A stretch of 64,000 nucleotides of DNA from Bacteroidales bacterium (GTDB lineage: Bacteria; Bacteroidota; Bacteroidia; Bacteroidales; Marinilabiliaceae), in assembly GCA_017539645.1 (NCBI GenBank), contig JAFYCM010000042.1, positions 1-64,000 of the forward strand, read 5' to 3'. Under the pieces are notes generated by a model that searched no databases, was not told where the DNA came from, and saw only the letters and a program-made list of their open reading frames with translations. This document shows positions 35,205 through 43,474 of this stretch, in pieces (position 1 is the stretch's first letter; every line of letters begins with the position of its first letter). The position numbers and the translations under genes are program-made.

Positions 35205-36424
35205 AACTCGTCGCATCATTGGCCATAGCCATATTTATATGCACCGATATTTATGCACAAACGTCGGATTGGAGCGTGGGCGTAAAGGGCTTCGTGGATA
35301 CGTATCACGCCATGCGCACCGAAAATCCGAACGACCTTATGGCGTCGCGTAGTCGTGTGCGAGGCGAACTGACCATGAAGCACGGGAACGTGGGGGCATT
35401 CGCATCGGCCAACCTCGTCTATAATGCCTTGCTGAACAAAGAATCGGGTCTGCACATGCGCGAGTGCTTCGTTACGTATGCCGACGACAATTGGGATATT
35501 CGTGCCGGACGACAAATCATCACGTGGGGTGTGGCCGATGCCTTGCGCCTCACCGACATCGTCTCGCCCATGGAATACACCGAATTTCTTGCCGACGACT
35601 ACGACGACATTCGTGTGCCTGTCGGCGGATTGCGAGTGCGCTACAGCCGCAGCGCATGGAGTGCCGAAGTGGTGGCGTTGCCCGTAAGTTCGTTCTACAT
35701 ATTGCCCACCGACGCCGACAATCCGTGGTCGATAAACCTGCCCGATGCCACTTTGCCCTACATCATCAACACGGGCGACGAACCGCAGAAAAAGATTGTG
35801 AACGGCGAAATCGGCGGGCGGCTCATGTTCTTCCTGAGTGGCATCGACTTCTCATTGTCGGCACTACGTACGTGGAACAAGATGCCTGTGTTTACCACAA
35901 GCATTCTGTCCGATACTATTAGGCTCGATGGTAATTATAGACGCCAGACAATGCTCGGGGTCGATATGTCGGTGCCCGTGGGAAAGTTTGTCGTCAGAGC
36001 CGAAGTGGCAGAATACATTGGCGAAGCGCAGACGCCCGTTTTTGGCTTCGACGTTCAATGCGCCAACTCGTTGAACGCCCTCATCGGCATCGACTGGTAT
36101 GCAGGCAACGACTGGAGTTTGTCGGCTCAGTACGCGCATAAAAGCATTGCAAGCCATAGCGCGCTTATCAGTACTTATAAAAACAGCGGAACCGCCACCG
36201 TGCGCATAGCCAAAGAGCTGCTCAACAACACACTCAGCGTGCAGACATTCGCCTACATCGACGTCACGTGCGGCGGCATCTACAACCGCCTTTCGGCCGA
36301 CTATTCCGTAACCGACCAGCTGCATTGCATCGTCGGCTACGACCTTTTCAGCGCCGACAGCGGCATGTTCGCTATGTATGCCGACAATTCGGAAGTGTGG
36401 CTGAGGTTGAAGTATAATTTTTAG
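35201..36424 (+). CDS. Outer-membrane beta-barrel protein of the exporter operon (DUF1302-like)
   Basis: A 407-residue protein with a signal peptide ([20 protein letters not shown]). It has alternating aromatic/polar strands over its whole length and ends with Phe ([10 protein letters not shown]), the mark of BAM-inserted barrels. The motif [22 protein letters not shown] fits the DUF1302/alginate-export-like proteins that accompany MMPL exporters and LolA-like proteins. It overlaps the LolA-like gene by 4 bp and is followed after 16 bp by the methyltransferase fusion. A role as outer-membrane exit or acceptor is inferred. Confidence 0.75.
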   Translation: MKLVASLAIAIFICTDIYAQTSDWSVGVKGFVDTYHAMRTENPNDLMASRSRVRGELTMKHGNVGAFASANLVYNALLNKESGLHMRECFVTYADDNWDIRAGRQIITWGVADALRLTDIVSPMEYTEFLADDYDDIRVPVGGLRVRYSRSAWSAEVVALPVSSFYILPTDADNPWSINLPDATLPYIINTGDEPQKKIVNGEIGGRLMFFLSGIDFSLSALRTWNKMPVFTTSILSDTIRLDGNYRRQTMLGVDMSVPVGKFVVRAEVAEYIGEAQTPVFGFDVQCANSLNALIGIDWYAGNDWSLSAQYAHKSIASHSALISTYKNSGTATVRIAKELLNNTLSVQTFAYIDVTCGGIYNRLSADYSVTDQLHCIVGYDLFSADSGMFAMYADNSEVWLRLKYNF

Positions 36425-36440
36425 TATTCATAGAATAATT

Positions 36441-37589
36441 ATGAAACAGTTTTTTTCAGTCGTAGGGCTTGTATTGCTCTTTTTCGTGGCATCGTTCGCA
36501 TGCTGCTGTCTTGGATTTTTCCACCCCTTCTTGTGGGTCTATTCGTCGCTCACATCGGCCGTGTTGTGCGCATGGCCATACTGCCGTTTGGTCGATAGGC
36601 ATCCGCGCTTCGGCATGGCATTTCTGGTTGTCGCCGTCACTACGTTGCTCTATTGGGCTATGGGCGAGGGCGATGGACTCTTTCTCGGCATTGCAGCCGT
36701 CATTGCTGTTGCGGCGGAGTTGGTCAGACTAATCAGCCAATATAAATCACTGACAAGCAAGGTGTTGAGCTATGTCATAGTTACACTCTTGCCATTTGCC
36801 AACACTTTACGTATGTGGGTTTGGCCGGAGCAGTCGATGGCACAGACCATAGAGGAGATGGGCGACGGATATACTGCACAGATGCCCGGAGTTCTCTCGC
36901 CGTGGCTATTGGCCGCAATGATTGTTGCATCGGCACTATTGGCCATAATCATGGCGTTGGTATGCTATCGGAAATCCGCCTACCAGACTATGCTCGACAC
37001 CTGTGCCCGTCCCGCAAACAACTGGTTTGGCACCCTGATGCTCAAGTGGGGCATGAACATCGGCCACAGACCATTGTCGCGCTATGCGTTCGGCTTGTTG
37101 GCGTTCACGGGCAACGAACAGAAGTTGCTCGACATCGGTTGTGGTGGTGGCTACAACATCGGCCAAATGCTCGCCATGTCGCCGCAAGCAACAGTTTACG
37201 GGCTCGACTATTCGGAGAAGAGCGTGGCTCTATCGAAGCAGGTGAATGCCAAGGCCGTTGAGGCAGGCCGATGCATCGTCAGTCAGGGCGATGTGGTCGA
37301 TTTGCCGTTCGAGACCGACAGTTTCGACGTAGTGACCGCCTTCGAGACCATCTATTTCTGGCCCGACATCCAGCAGTGTTTCAACGGCGTATGCCGCATT
37401 GTGAAACCTGACGGACGCTTCATGGTGGCTGGCGACAGCACACAGATGGCAAGCAAATGGGCCAACGGCCACAGCATCATGAATGTATATACCTCACAGC
37501 AAATTGCTGACATGATGAAAGCCGCCGGTTTCCGCGAAGTCATCGTCAACGACAACGGCATGGCGATGTGCGTCATTGGCAAGAAGTAG
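36441..37589 (+). CDS. MptD-like membrane domain fused to a SAM-dependent methyltransferase
   Basis: A 382-residue protein in two parts. Residues 1-180 hold five or six membrane helices with the pattern of MptD-family (Trep_Strep) ECF-transporter S components: FFHPFLWVYSSLTSAVLCAW, YVIVTLLPFANTLRMWVWP and GDGYTAQMPGVLSPWLL. Residues about 190-380 are a class I methyltransferase with motif I LLDIGCGGGYNIGQML, VYGLDYSEKSV, DVVDLPFETDSFDVVTAFETIYFW and VKPDGRFMV. I know MptD proteins alone and methyltransferases alone; the fusion and its place in an exporter operon are unusual. It could methylate the exported compound at the membrane. Confidence 0.8.
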   Translation: MKQFFSVVGLVLLFFVASFACCCLGFFHPFLWVYSSLTSAVLCAWPYCRLVDRHPRFGMAFLVVAVTTLLYWAMGEGDGLFLGIAAVIAVAAELVRLISQYKSLTSKVLSYVIVTLLPFANTLRMWVWPEQSMAQTIEEMGDGYTAQMPGVLSPWLLAAMIVASALLAIIMALVCYRKSAYQTMLDTCARPANNWFGTLMLKWGMNIGHRPLSRYAFGLLAFTGNEQKLLDIGCGGGYNIGQMLAMSPQATVYGLDYSEKSVALSKQVNAKAVEAGRCIVSQGDVVDLPFETDSFDVVTAFETIYFWPDIQQCFNGVCRIVKPDGRFMVAGDSTQMASKWANGHSIMNVYTSQQIADMMKAAGFREVIVNDNGMAMCVIGKK

Positions 37590-37615
37590 ATTAGGTCAGA
37601 GGAAATAATTCTATT

Positions 37616-37653
37616 AGGAGATAAGCACAAGGCCCGTGTTTATCTCCTTTTTT
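37616..37653 (+). terminator. Intrinsic terminator of the exporter operon
   Basis: Arms AGGAGATAA-CAC (from 37616) and GTG-TTATCTCCT (to 37648) with single mismatched bases, then a T-run to 37653. Confidence 0.85.
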
Positions 37654-37701
37654 GCTCGGTATAAATGAGATAAATATCGACCAATAATTCAAAAAAAATA
37701 A

Positions 37702-37751
37702 GCGGCACAACCATATCAGATTGCGCCGCAATTATCTTGTTTATACTAAGA
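37702..37751. repeat. Repeated hairpin element, copy 2
   Basis: GCGGCACAACC (37702-37712), GATTGCGCCGC (37719-37729) and TTTATACTAAGA (37740-37751), as at 30903-30954. The A-run at 37691-37699 makes it a terminator on the minus strand, downstream of the gene remnant and the threonine aldolase gene. Confidence 0.7.
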
Positions 37752-37765
37752 GAAGTATGAATTGA

Positions 37766-37867
37766 TTATTTTTCTGCAGCCTCTATTTCAGCAATGATTT
37801 TTGCTACATCATCTGAAGTGCGAGTGTACTCTTCGGTGTAAGAGAAAGGACCTTCTGTGTAGGTATT
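37766..37867 (-). pseudogene. C-terminal remnant of an unknown gene
   Basis: Directly after the threonine aldolase stop, in another frame, the minus strand reads NTYTEGPFSYTEEYTRTS, then DDVAKIIAEIEAAEK and TAA at 37766-37768. The codon use (ACC, TAC, GAA, GGT, TTC) is that of a well-expressed gene, and a terminator follows at once. Upstream of 37867 the frame crosses the aldolase gene and stops looking like protein. It appears to be the last 33 codons of a gene whose front was replaced by the aldolase gene. I cannot name it. Confidence 0.5.
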
Positions 37868-38891
37868 ACAGCAATTTCTGCAATGCTTTGATATTCTCTT
37901 CGCTTGTTGCCCAACTTGTGGCAAATCGAGTTACAGCTCGTCCATCGTCGAGACGTTGCCATATTTCAAACGACACTTTGCCTTCAAGGCGTTTCATCTG
38001 CTCAGCAGTAAGTATCGGAAATTGCTGATTGGTAGGCGATTCTATAAAAAATGGTATAGCTTTCTCTCTAAATATTGCCTGCAATTTCATAGCCAAATCG
38101 ATAGCATTATGGCTTATGCGCATATAGAGATTGTCGGTGAAGAGCGTATCGAACTGAATGCCGAGCAGACGACCTTTTGCCAACAATGCTCCATGCTGTT
38201 TCACAATAGTAAAGAAGTTACGTGGTGCATTACCACGAGGAAACACAACAGCCTCGCCACAGAGCGCGCCAACTTTAGTGCCGCCTATGTAGAACACGTC
38301 GCACAAACGCGCCAACGTAGGCAAATCAATATCAGCAGCTGGACTTGCTAAGCCGTAACCCAAACGCGCACCATCGACAAAAAGCGGCATCTCATACTCC
38401 TGACAAACGCTATGAATACCAGCAAGTTCTTGTTCTGTATATATAGTGCCATACTCGGTAGGAAACGAAATATAGACCATGCCAGGATTTGCCATGTGAG
38501 GCCAAGTAGAATCGGCATAGAAGTCGGATAGATATTTACGCAAATCGGCAGCGAGCATCTTACCTTCGTGCGCAGGAATTGTAATAACCTTATGGCCTGC
38601 ATGTTCCACAGCTCCAGATTCGTGAGCAGCTATATGCCCCGTTTCAGTAGCAACAACGGCTCCATAATGTGGCAACACGGCATCGATAACCGTCGCGTTG
38701 GTCTGCGTGCCACCAACAAGTAAGGTAATATCGGCATCGGGACACTGAATGGCCTGACGAATTTTTTCTTTAGCTGATATAGTAAACTTGTCGTCGCCAT
38801 AGCCTGGCTCCTGTTCTAAGTTTGTCTGCATCAATCGGCGCAAGATTTCAGGATGCGCGCCTTCGTTGTAGTCACAATTGAATGAAATCAT
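37866..38891 (-). CDS. ltaE: Low-specificity L-threonine aldolase
   Basis: A 341-residue PLP enzyme of the beta-eliminating lyase family. Landmarks are GYGDDKFTISAKEKI, VGGTQTNATVI, ETGHIAAHESGAVE (ring-stacking His), VDGARLGYGL (Asp that holds the pyridine nitrogen) and FYIGGTKVGALCGE with the Schiff-base Lys at about residue 206. It cleaves L-threonine and allo-threonine to glycine and acetaldehyde. Length is normal. Its stop codon touches the gene remnant at 37766-37867. Confidence 0.92.
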   Translation of the reverse strand: MISFNCDYNEGAHPEILRRLMQTNLEQEPGYGDDKFTISAKEKIRQAIQCPDADITLLVGGTQTNATVIDAVLPHYGAVVATETGHIAAHESGAVEHAGHKVITIPAHEGKMLAADLRKYLSDFYADSTWPHMANPGMVYISFPTEYGTIYTEQELAGIHSVCQEYEMPLFVDGARLGYGLASPAADIDLPTLARLCDVFYIGGTKVGALCGEAVVFPRGNAPRNFFTIVKQHGALLAKGRLLGIQFDTLFTDNLYMRISHNAIDLAMKLQAIFREKAIPFFIESPTNQQFPILTAEQMKRLEGKVSFEIWQRLDDGRAVTRFATSWATSEENIKALQKLL

Positions 38892-38906
38892 AAATATTTA
38901 TTTGTT

Positions 38907-39590
38907 TTAATTGTCCTTATTCCAAATCTTGGATGTTATTACCGATTCTGTTATCGGTTGATAAAATTTATCCTCTTTCCAATTATTAGGATTATTGTGT
39001 ATATATTTTTCTATTCTATTCAACGCATAGTTATTGCGAACAATATTGTCATAGAACCTTGATTGCCATGAAAAATCGTATCCCAATCGGTGGGCATGCC
39101 TTGAAACCGCCGATTTGTACGCCCCTACAATGGAGGATAATGTTTTAGAACCCTGGTGTTGAAAACGTTTTTGTCCGATGGTTGTGGACGATGATGGTGA
39201 TGATGATGATTGTGGTGACAATTGTAGAGACAATGCATACCGTAGAGACAACGCATGCGTTGTCTCTACGGTATGCATTGTTTCCCCATTGTTCCCGTTG
39301 CCACCATCATTATTAATTGCGATAATACCATGAATATGATTAGGCATAACCACAAACGCATCCAATTCAATATTATCGAAATGGTTCCTTAATTCGTACC
39401 ACAAAACGTCGGCAATTGCACCGATTGGCGATAATTTCATTTCGCCATTATCGATTTCGCCGAAATAATGAATTCTGTCTTTTGTGCAAATGGTTACAAA
39501 ATAGATGGCCTCCCACCCATAATCCCAATTCTGCAATCGGGTTGATGGTATGCGGTATTTATTTTTGTATTTATTGTTATTCAATCCCAT
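38907..39590 (-). CDS. REP-associated tyrosine transposase (RAYT, Y1/IS200-like)
   Basis: A 227-residue HUH-type single-strand transposase. It has YFVTICTKDRIHYFG, the metal-binding HUH motif in VVMPNHIHGII (His85, His87), and a C-terminal SSIVGAYKSAVSR...WQSRFYDNIVRN with the catalytic Tyr candidates (Tyr158 or the Tyr of FYDNIV). RAYTs nick and move REP palindromes. Between the HUH motif and the C-terminal block is a low-complexity linker (about residues 94-140, many N, G, S) that contains a perfect 52-bp DNA palindrome at 39230-39281, read in frame. It lies 16 bp before the threonine aldolase gene. No IS ends were identified. Confidence 0.85.
   Translation of the reverse strand: MGLNNNKYKNKYRIPSTRLQNWDYGWEAIYFVTICTKDRIHYFGEIDNGEMKLSPIGAIADVLWYELRNHFDNIELDAFVVMPNHIHGIIAINNDGGNGNNGETMHTVETTHALSLRYALSLQLSPQSSSSPSSSTTIGQKRFQHQGSKTLSSIVGAYKSAVSRHAHRLGYDFSWQSRFYDNIVRNNYALNRIEKYIHNNPNNWKEDKFYQPITESVITSKIWNKDN
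39230..39281. repeat. Perfect 52-bp palindrome inside the RAYT gene
   Basis: The two 26-base arms are exact reverse complements around the centre ACGCA|TGCGT (39251-39260); they contain GTAGAGACAACGC and GCGTTGTCTCTAC. A further copy of the word GTAGAGACAATGC stands at 39224-39236. The look is that of a REP element. It encodes residues about 104-120 without stop or shift. Confidence 0.95.
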
Positions 39591-39702
39591 TGTACATATT
39601 CATATTTAAGTCGAATGGGGCATTTTTTTCGATAGGAAAAATATTATATAGTGGATTTTATCCATTTGTTTCATTGTTGTAAAACAACAATACATACAGA
39701 AG

Positions 39703-39710
39703 CAAATGTA
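39703..39710 (-). promoter_or_regulatory. -7 element TACATTTG upstream of the RAYT gene
   Basis: Matches TAnnTTTG on the minus strand about 113 bp before the RAYT ATG. Between them lies a small hairpin (ATTGTTGT-aaa-ACAACAAT). The rest of the 39591-39841 gap shows nothing further. Confidence 0.4.
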
Positions 39711-39841
39711 AATATTTATTGGCTCATATAATGGGGATTGGCGCTTACATAAGCCAACATTTTCATAGCCAGACAAAAAACATCAAGCCCCAAAAAACAC
39801 ATTGTCTTTCAGGGCTTTATTACAATTACAGAAGGATATTT

Positions 39842-40584
39842 TTACTGACAACCGTTCTTTATAAAGTCTTCGAGCACGTTGAGATTACGCTCATCGAAAT
39901 AACTAATATTATGGTATTCAGCTATGCCATACAAAGCTTCATTATCTTCTTTAGTACGGCTTTTTTCATATTCCTTATTCTCCATTTTCTGCTGGATGCG
40001 TGGGCAATCAGCAAAATCTTTTTTAGTGAGATGGTCAATCATTTCTGGTTTTTCCATTCCCTCACGATAATATGCGAGGTGAGGATTTTTGAATATTTCA
40101 GTCATTTCTGCTTCGTATGCACCTTCACCAGTATAAACAATACTTGGTGTATTATAATGCAAATAAAAAGTTACAGGCCCATTAACCTTTATTTGTCTCA
40201 TAAACATATTTCGAGGAATCATATTGAAGCCAACAGCAGAACTATCGGCATATCGGCGGACGTCGAACGTTTCATTTTCATAAGTAAAACCTTGACAGTT
40301 CTTAGGTGTGTAGGTCGTATACATTTTCCTCTTTATCTTTTCGGTATTCTCGAATGTAGACTTGTCGATAAATTTTATCGATTTTTGTAACGAGTAGTAC
40401 GCAATATGAGTTTTTTCGGCAAAAGTGACCTCATCTTTCTGATATAGCCTTCAATAGTCTCACCATTGACTGTAATTGTACCACGAACAACTCCCTCTTC
40501 TTGCATTTTTTCTTCGTACTGCGCAAAAGCTACCGACGACACACACATAATTAGGGCGGCAGCAATAATAACTTTCAATTCCAT
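39842..40584 (-). pseudogene. Secreted protein of unknown function, broken by a frameshift
   Basis: The front, from ATG at 40584, reads MELKVIIAAALIMCVSSVAFA (signal peptide) and VRGTITVNGETIEGYIRK. At about 40435-40440 (minus AGAAAGATGAGG) the frame is lost. One base further the protein continues smoothly: DEVTFAEKTHIAYYSLQKS, IKFIDKSTFENTEKIKRK, MYTTYTPKNCQGF and on to the stop at 39842. One missing A in AGAAAAGATGAG would restore a single frame of about 248 codons. The two open pieces are 40375-40584 and 39842-40324. It is either a recent pseudogene or an assembly error. The family is not recognised. Confidence 0.75.
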
Positions 40585-40710
40585 CTTTACTTTTTTATAA
40601 ATATTTATAATAAATAGAATTATGGGGCGGTAAAACCTCAAGCATAAAATTAAGTTAATTTTTGTTTATTATTATATATACATAAAGAAAAGCTGCGGTT
40701 ATAAACAACA

Positions 40711-40738
40711 AAAGAGCCCCTGTACTGTGGAGCTCTTT
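40711..40738 (-). terminator. Probable terminator of the GH43 gene
   Basis: Arms AAAGAGC (40711-40717) and GCTCTTT (40732-40738), with extra CC/GG pairing. On the minus strand it is followed by TTGTTGTTT, a weak T-run. Confidence 0.5.
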
Positions 40739-40781
40739 AGATTTTATAATTATGTAGTATGCTAACTTTGGGTAGATAAGG

Positions 40782-42761
40782 CTATTCGGTTTTCACAACC
40801 AACTTGTCACCACTCAAATCGACTTCGAAGAAGTGAGGCGTGCGTACGGTGCGGCCGTTGGCGTCGTGGGCATGACTATGAACCGACATCATCCATTGAC
40901 CGTCGAAACGCTGGAAGAGCATCGAGTGGCCGAAGTTGGGCGGTGTGATAGGTTCAGGCTCTTGAATCCATGGGCCATCGAGCGTACCGCTCTCGCTGTA
41001 GGCAACGCCCTGTGTATAGTCGCCAAACACCCACGAAGTCCAGAGCATTCCAAGTCGGCCAGTGCCTGTATGGAAAAGCCAAGGTCCATCGGTGACTTTG
41101 TTCCAAGTGACATTGCCCTTGTCGTCCTTCTCGCGACTCCAAGGTGAATCACTGGCGCGGAAGAGGACTTGTGGTTCGCCAACGGTGCCGCTGAGGGCGG
41201 GCTTGAGTTCGATTTTTTCCATTGTGCCGTTCCAGTTCTGAAGCCATTCGCCGCAGAAGACCATATAGGGCTTGCCGTCGGTGTCGCGCCAGAAAGTGCC
41301 GTCGAGCGTCGGACGGTCGGCTGGAAGGTAAGTTGAATCGCCGAAAGCGCGATAGGGTCCCATAGGATTGTCGGCACGGAGCACCTGACTTGCACGGCGT
41401 TCGATTACGTTGCCGCGCACAGTGTCGATTTTCACAGCGCTATTGGTGAAGGTGGCGAAATAGTAATAATAATTATCGCCCGGATTGCGATGAAGCTCGG
41501 CAGCCCAAATCATCGGATGCGCGCCCATCCACGAGTCGGAGTCGAACTCGGTGACGCGGAAAGGTCCATCCCATAGTTTCAAGTCGGAGCTGCGCCACAT
41601 CAAGCCGCTTGTGCCGGTCATATAATATGTATGCGAAGCCGAATCGGCCAAGATAGCTGGGTCGCTTAGGCGGATGGAATCGGTAGGAACGTTGTAGCGG
41701 GCAAATCGGCTGCAATATTTTTCGTTCCAATAATTCTCCATACGTTTAGCCTCATCGAGTGTGATATGTATGACGCTGCCATGCTTAGGCGAGGTGAAAT
41801 TTTTCATCTTCATCACACCTTCGTTGAAACGGCCAAGAGGGGTGAACGTCTTGAAATCGCAGGTTTCCACAAAGCCGAAGTTGTGCGGATTTACACTATA
41901 AATATCGTACATAATCACCCACTTATTTTCGCCAATGCGCTTCCAAACGTTAGGCGCCTCGCAGCCGCGGTTTTCGCCATCGATCTGCTCATCGACATAG
42001 GCGTCATAGTGGTTAATCTGGTCGGAAATCATATATTTTATGCCACCAGGATTTTCCTGAGCCACATACGACATGAAGTAACGGCCGTCGGGCATCGGGC
42101 AAATATCGGCATCGAGCACCTGAATGGTGGTGTCGGGATATTCAAAAAGGAGCTGAGGTTCGGTCTCGAGTGTGGTGAACGCCTCATCTGCATAACTATA
42201 ATATAGCTTTGTACGTCCGCCAGGGTTCTGACGAATGGTGAAATAGACCATCGGCTTGCCTGCCTTCGGATCCCAGATGGTCTGTGGAGCCCACGCGCAA
42301 CCGAGTTCGCCGAATTTTTCGGGGAATAGTTGGTCAATGCGAGCCTCGTTGTGAGTCCAATGTATGAGGTCGTCGCTTGCCATAAGTACAAGACCACGAT
42401 TGTTGCCCCAACCATATTTATCGGGACGTTCCCATTGAGTGTCGCGCAAACCTTTTTCCTTACCAAAGACGTGGAGATCGGTCATAGCTATGTAGAACTT
42501 GCCGTTTGGCGAGCGGTAGATATGCGGATCGCGGATGCCTCGTTGGTCGGCAATGGAATCGCCGCCGATAATAGGTTCGCCGCCGTTCAAGGGCGTGAAT
42601 GTATAGCCATCGTAGCTGATGGCCATAAAGAGCGAGTGCGTAGGGTCGCTGAAGTAGGTGAACAGGTAAGCGCCCATGTCCTCCTCGGTGAGCTGGTGCT
42701 GCGTATTGCACGAAGCGAGGAGCATTGGCATGGCAGCCAATAACAACAATAGTTTCTTCAT
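40782..42761 (-). CDS. Lipoprotein with two GH43-type five-bladed propeller domains
   Basis: A 659-residue protein with lipoprotein signal ending LLASCNTQ (Cys18). Two beta-propeller units follow. The first (about residues 28-340) has GIRDPHIYRSPNGKFYIAMT, WAPQTIWDPKAGKPMVYFT and VLDADICPMPDGRYFMSY. The second (about 365-655) has LSDPAILADSASHTYYMTG, the WAAELHRN segment and RPTLDGTFWRDTDGKPYMVF. RDPHI/DPAIL give the catalytic-base Asp and WAAE/DGTF the later residues. GH43 enzymes act on arabinose or xylose links in plant polysaccharides. The double arrangement is seen in Bacteroidetes. It is anchored outside the inner membrane. Confidence 0.88.
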   Translation of the reverse strand: MKKLLLLLAAMPMLLASCNTQHQLTEEDMGAYLFTYFSDPTHSLFMAISYDGYTFTPLNGGEPIIGGDSIADQRGIRDPHIYRSPNGKFYIAMTDLHVFGKEKGLRDTQWERPDKYGWGNNRGLVLMASDDLIHWTHNEARIDQLFPEKFGELGCAWAPQTIWDPKAGKPMVYFTIRQNPGGRTKLYYSYADEAFTTLETEPQLLFEYPDTTIQVLDADICPMPDGRYFMSYVAQENPGGIKYMISDQINHYDAYVDEQIDGENRGCEAPNVWKRIGENKWVIMYDIYSVNPHNFGFVETCDFKTFTPLGRFNEGVMKMKNFTSPKHGSVIHITLDEAKRMENYWNEKYCSRFARYNVPTDSIRLSDPAILADSASHTYYMTGTSGLMWRSSDLKLWDGPFRVTEFDSDSWMGAHPMIWAAELHRNPGDNYYYYFATFTNSAVKIDTVRGNVIERRASQVLRADNPMGPYRAFGDSTYLPADRPTLDGTFWRDTDGKPYMVFCGEWLQNWNGTMEKIELKPALSGTVGEPQVLFRASDSPWSREKDDKGNVTWNKVTDGPWLFHTGTGRLGMLWTSWVFGDYTQGVAYSESGTLDGPWIQEPEPITPPNFGHSMLFQRFDGQWMMSVHSHAHDANGRTVRTPHFFEVDLSGDKLVVKTE

Positions 42762-42793
42762 AATTATCTATAAATAACGTTTTTATAACGTGC

Positions 42794-42801
42794 AAATATA
42801 T
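42794..42801 (-). promoter_or_regulatory. -7 element TATATTTG of the GH43 gene
   Basis: Matches TAnnTTTG on the minus strand, 33 bp before the ATG at 42761. The -33 region is not clear. Confidence 0.55.
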
Positions 42802-43000
42802 GATGTTACATATGTATCGAAGGTTGCCGGATTGGTCAATAGACATACACAATTCTGCATTTTTTATATTTCGCAAGTATCGTGCTTGGAATTCTGAGCA
42901 ATGGCTAAGATATACCTACAAGCGAAGAAACTCGGTCGATTTTTTCGTTTCATTCGGTGATGTTGTAACTTCGCGGCTCGTAAGCGGAGATTAGCTAAAT

Positions 43001-43474
43001 ATGCGCAAAAGAAAAGCAATAATAACGGCCTCATTCATAGGCACTTTATTGTTCATAATTATCATGTCGGCTTGTAATAGTGCCGATTCTGCCCTCTTGT
43101 CCTACCAGCATACCGTGCAGGTGGGGCTCTACTCGTGTCATACGCAGAACGACACGACTCTCACCAACGTGCAAGTGCGCGGCGTGGGTGTCGATTCGCT
43201 GCTATACGACGAAGAGGAACTCGGCGAGTTTTTTCTAAATATAAATATGAACGCCGACGAGACGCAGTTCATACTACGCACGCAAACGCTTCAAGATGAG
43301 ATGACTATCCGATACACCAAGTCGCTCGAATCGGTGGGCGGCTCGGGCATAGCTATGGAGTTGCGCATAGATAGCATTGGCAACACCAACACGTTCATCG
43401 ACTCCGTTTCGATTGTAAATAAATATATCCGCTACAACGAAAGCTCTGAAAATGTCCAGATTTTTATCTATTAG
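43001..43474 (+). CDS. DUF6452 family lipoprotein
   Basis: A 157-residue protein with a lipoprotein signal ending IMSACNSA (Cys25). The mature part (TVQVGLYSCHTQNDTTLT, VRGVGVDSLLYDEEEL, FILRT..LQDEMTIRYTKS) is that of the DUF6452 family, which in Bacteroidales is regularly followed by a DUF6048 gene, as here. The function is unknown; an envelope role is likely. It overlaps the next gene by 23 bp. A near-consensus -7 (TAACTTCG, 42966-42973) lies upstream. Confidence 0.8.
   Translation: MRKRKAIITASFIGTLLFIIIMSACNSADSALLSYQHTVQVGLYSCHTQNDTTLTNVQVRGVGVDSLLYDEEELGEFFLNINMNADETQFILRTQTLQDEMTIRYTKSLESVGGSGIAMELRIDSIGNTNTFIDSVSIVNKYIRYNESSENVQIFIY

Noticed and set aside
39107..39125. GTAGGGGCGTAC word in the RAYT gene as a second REP element
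   Set aside because: It encodes the conserved VGAYKSAV of the transposase and has no inverted partner nearby.
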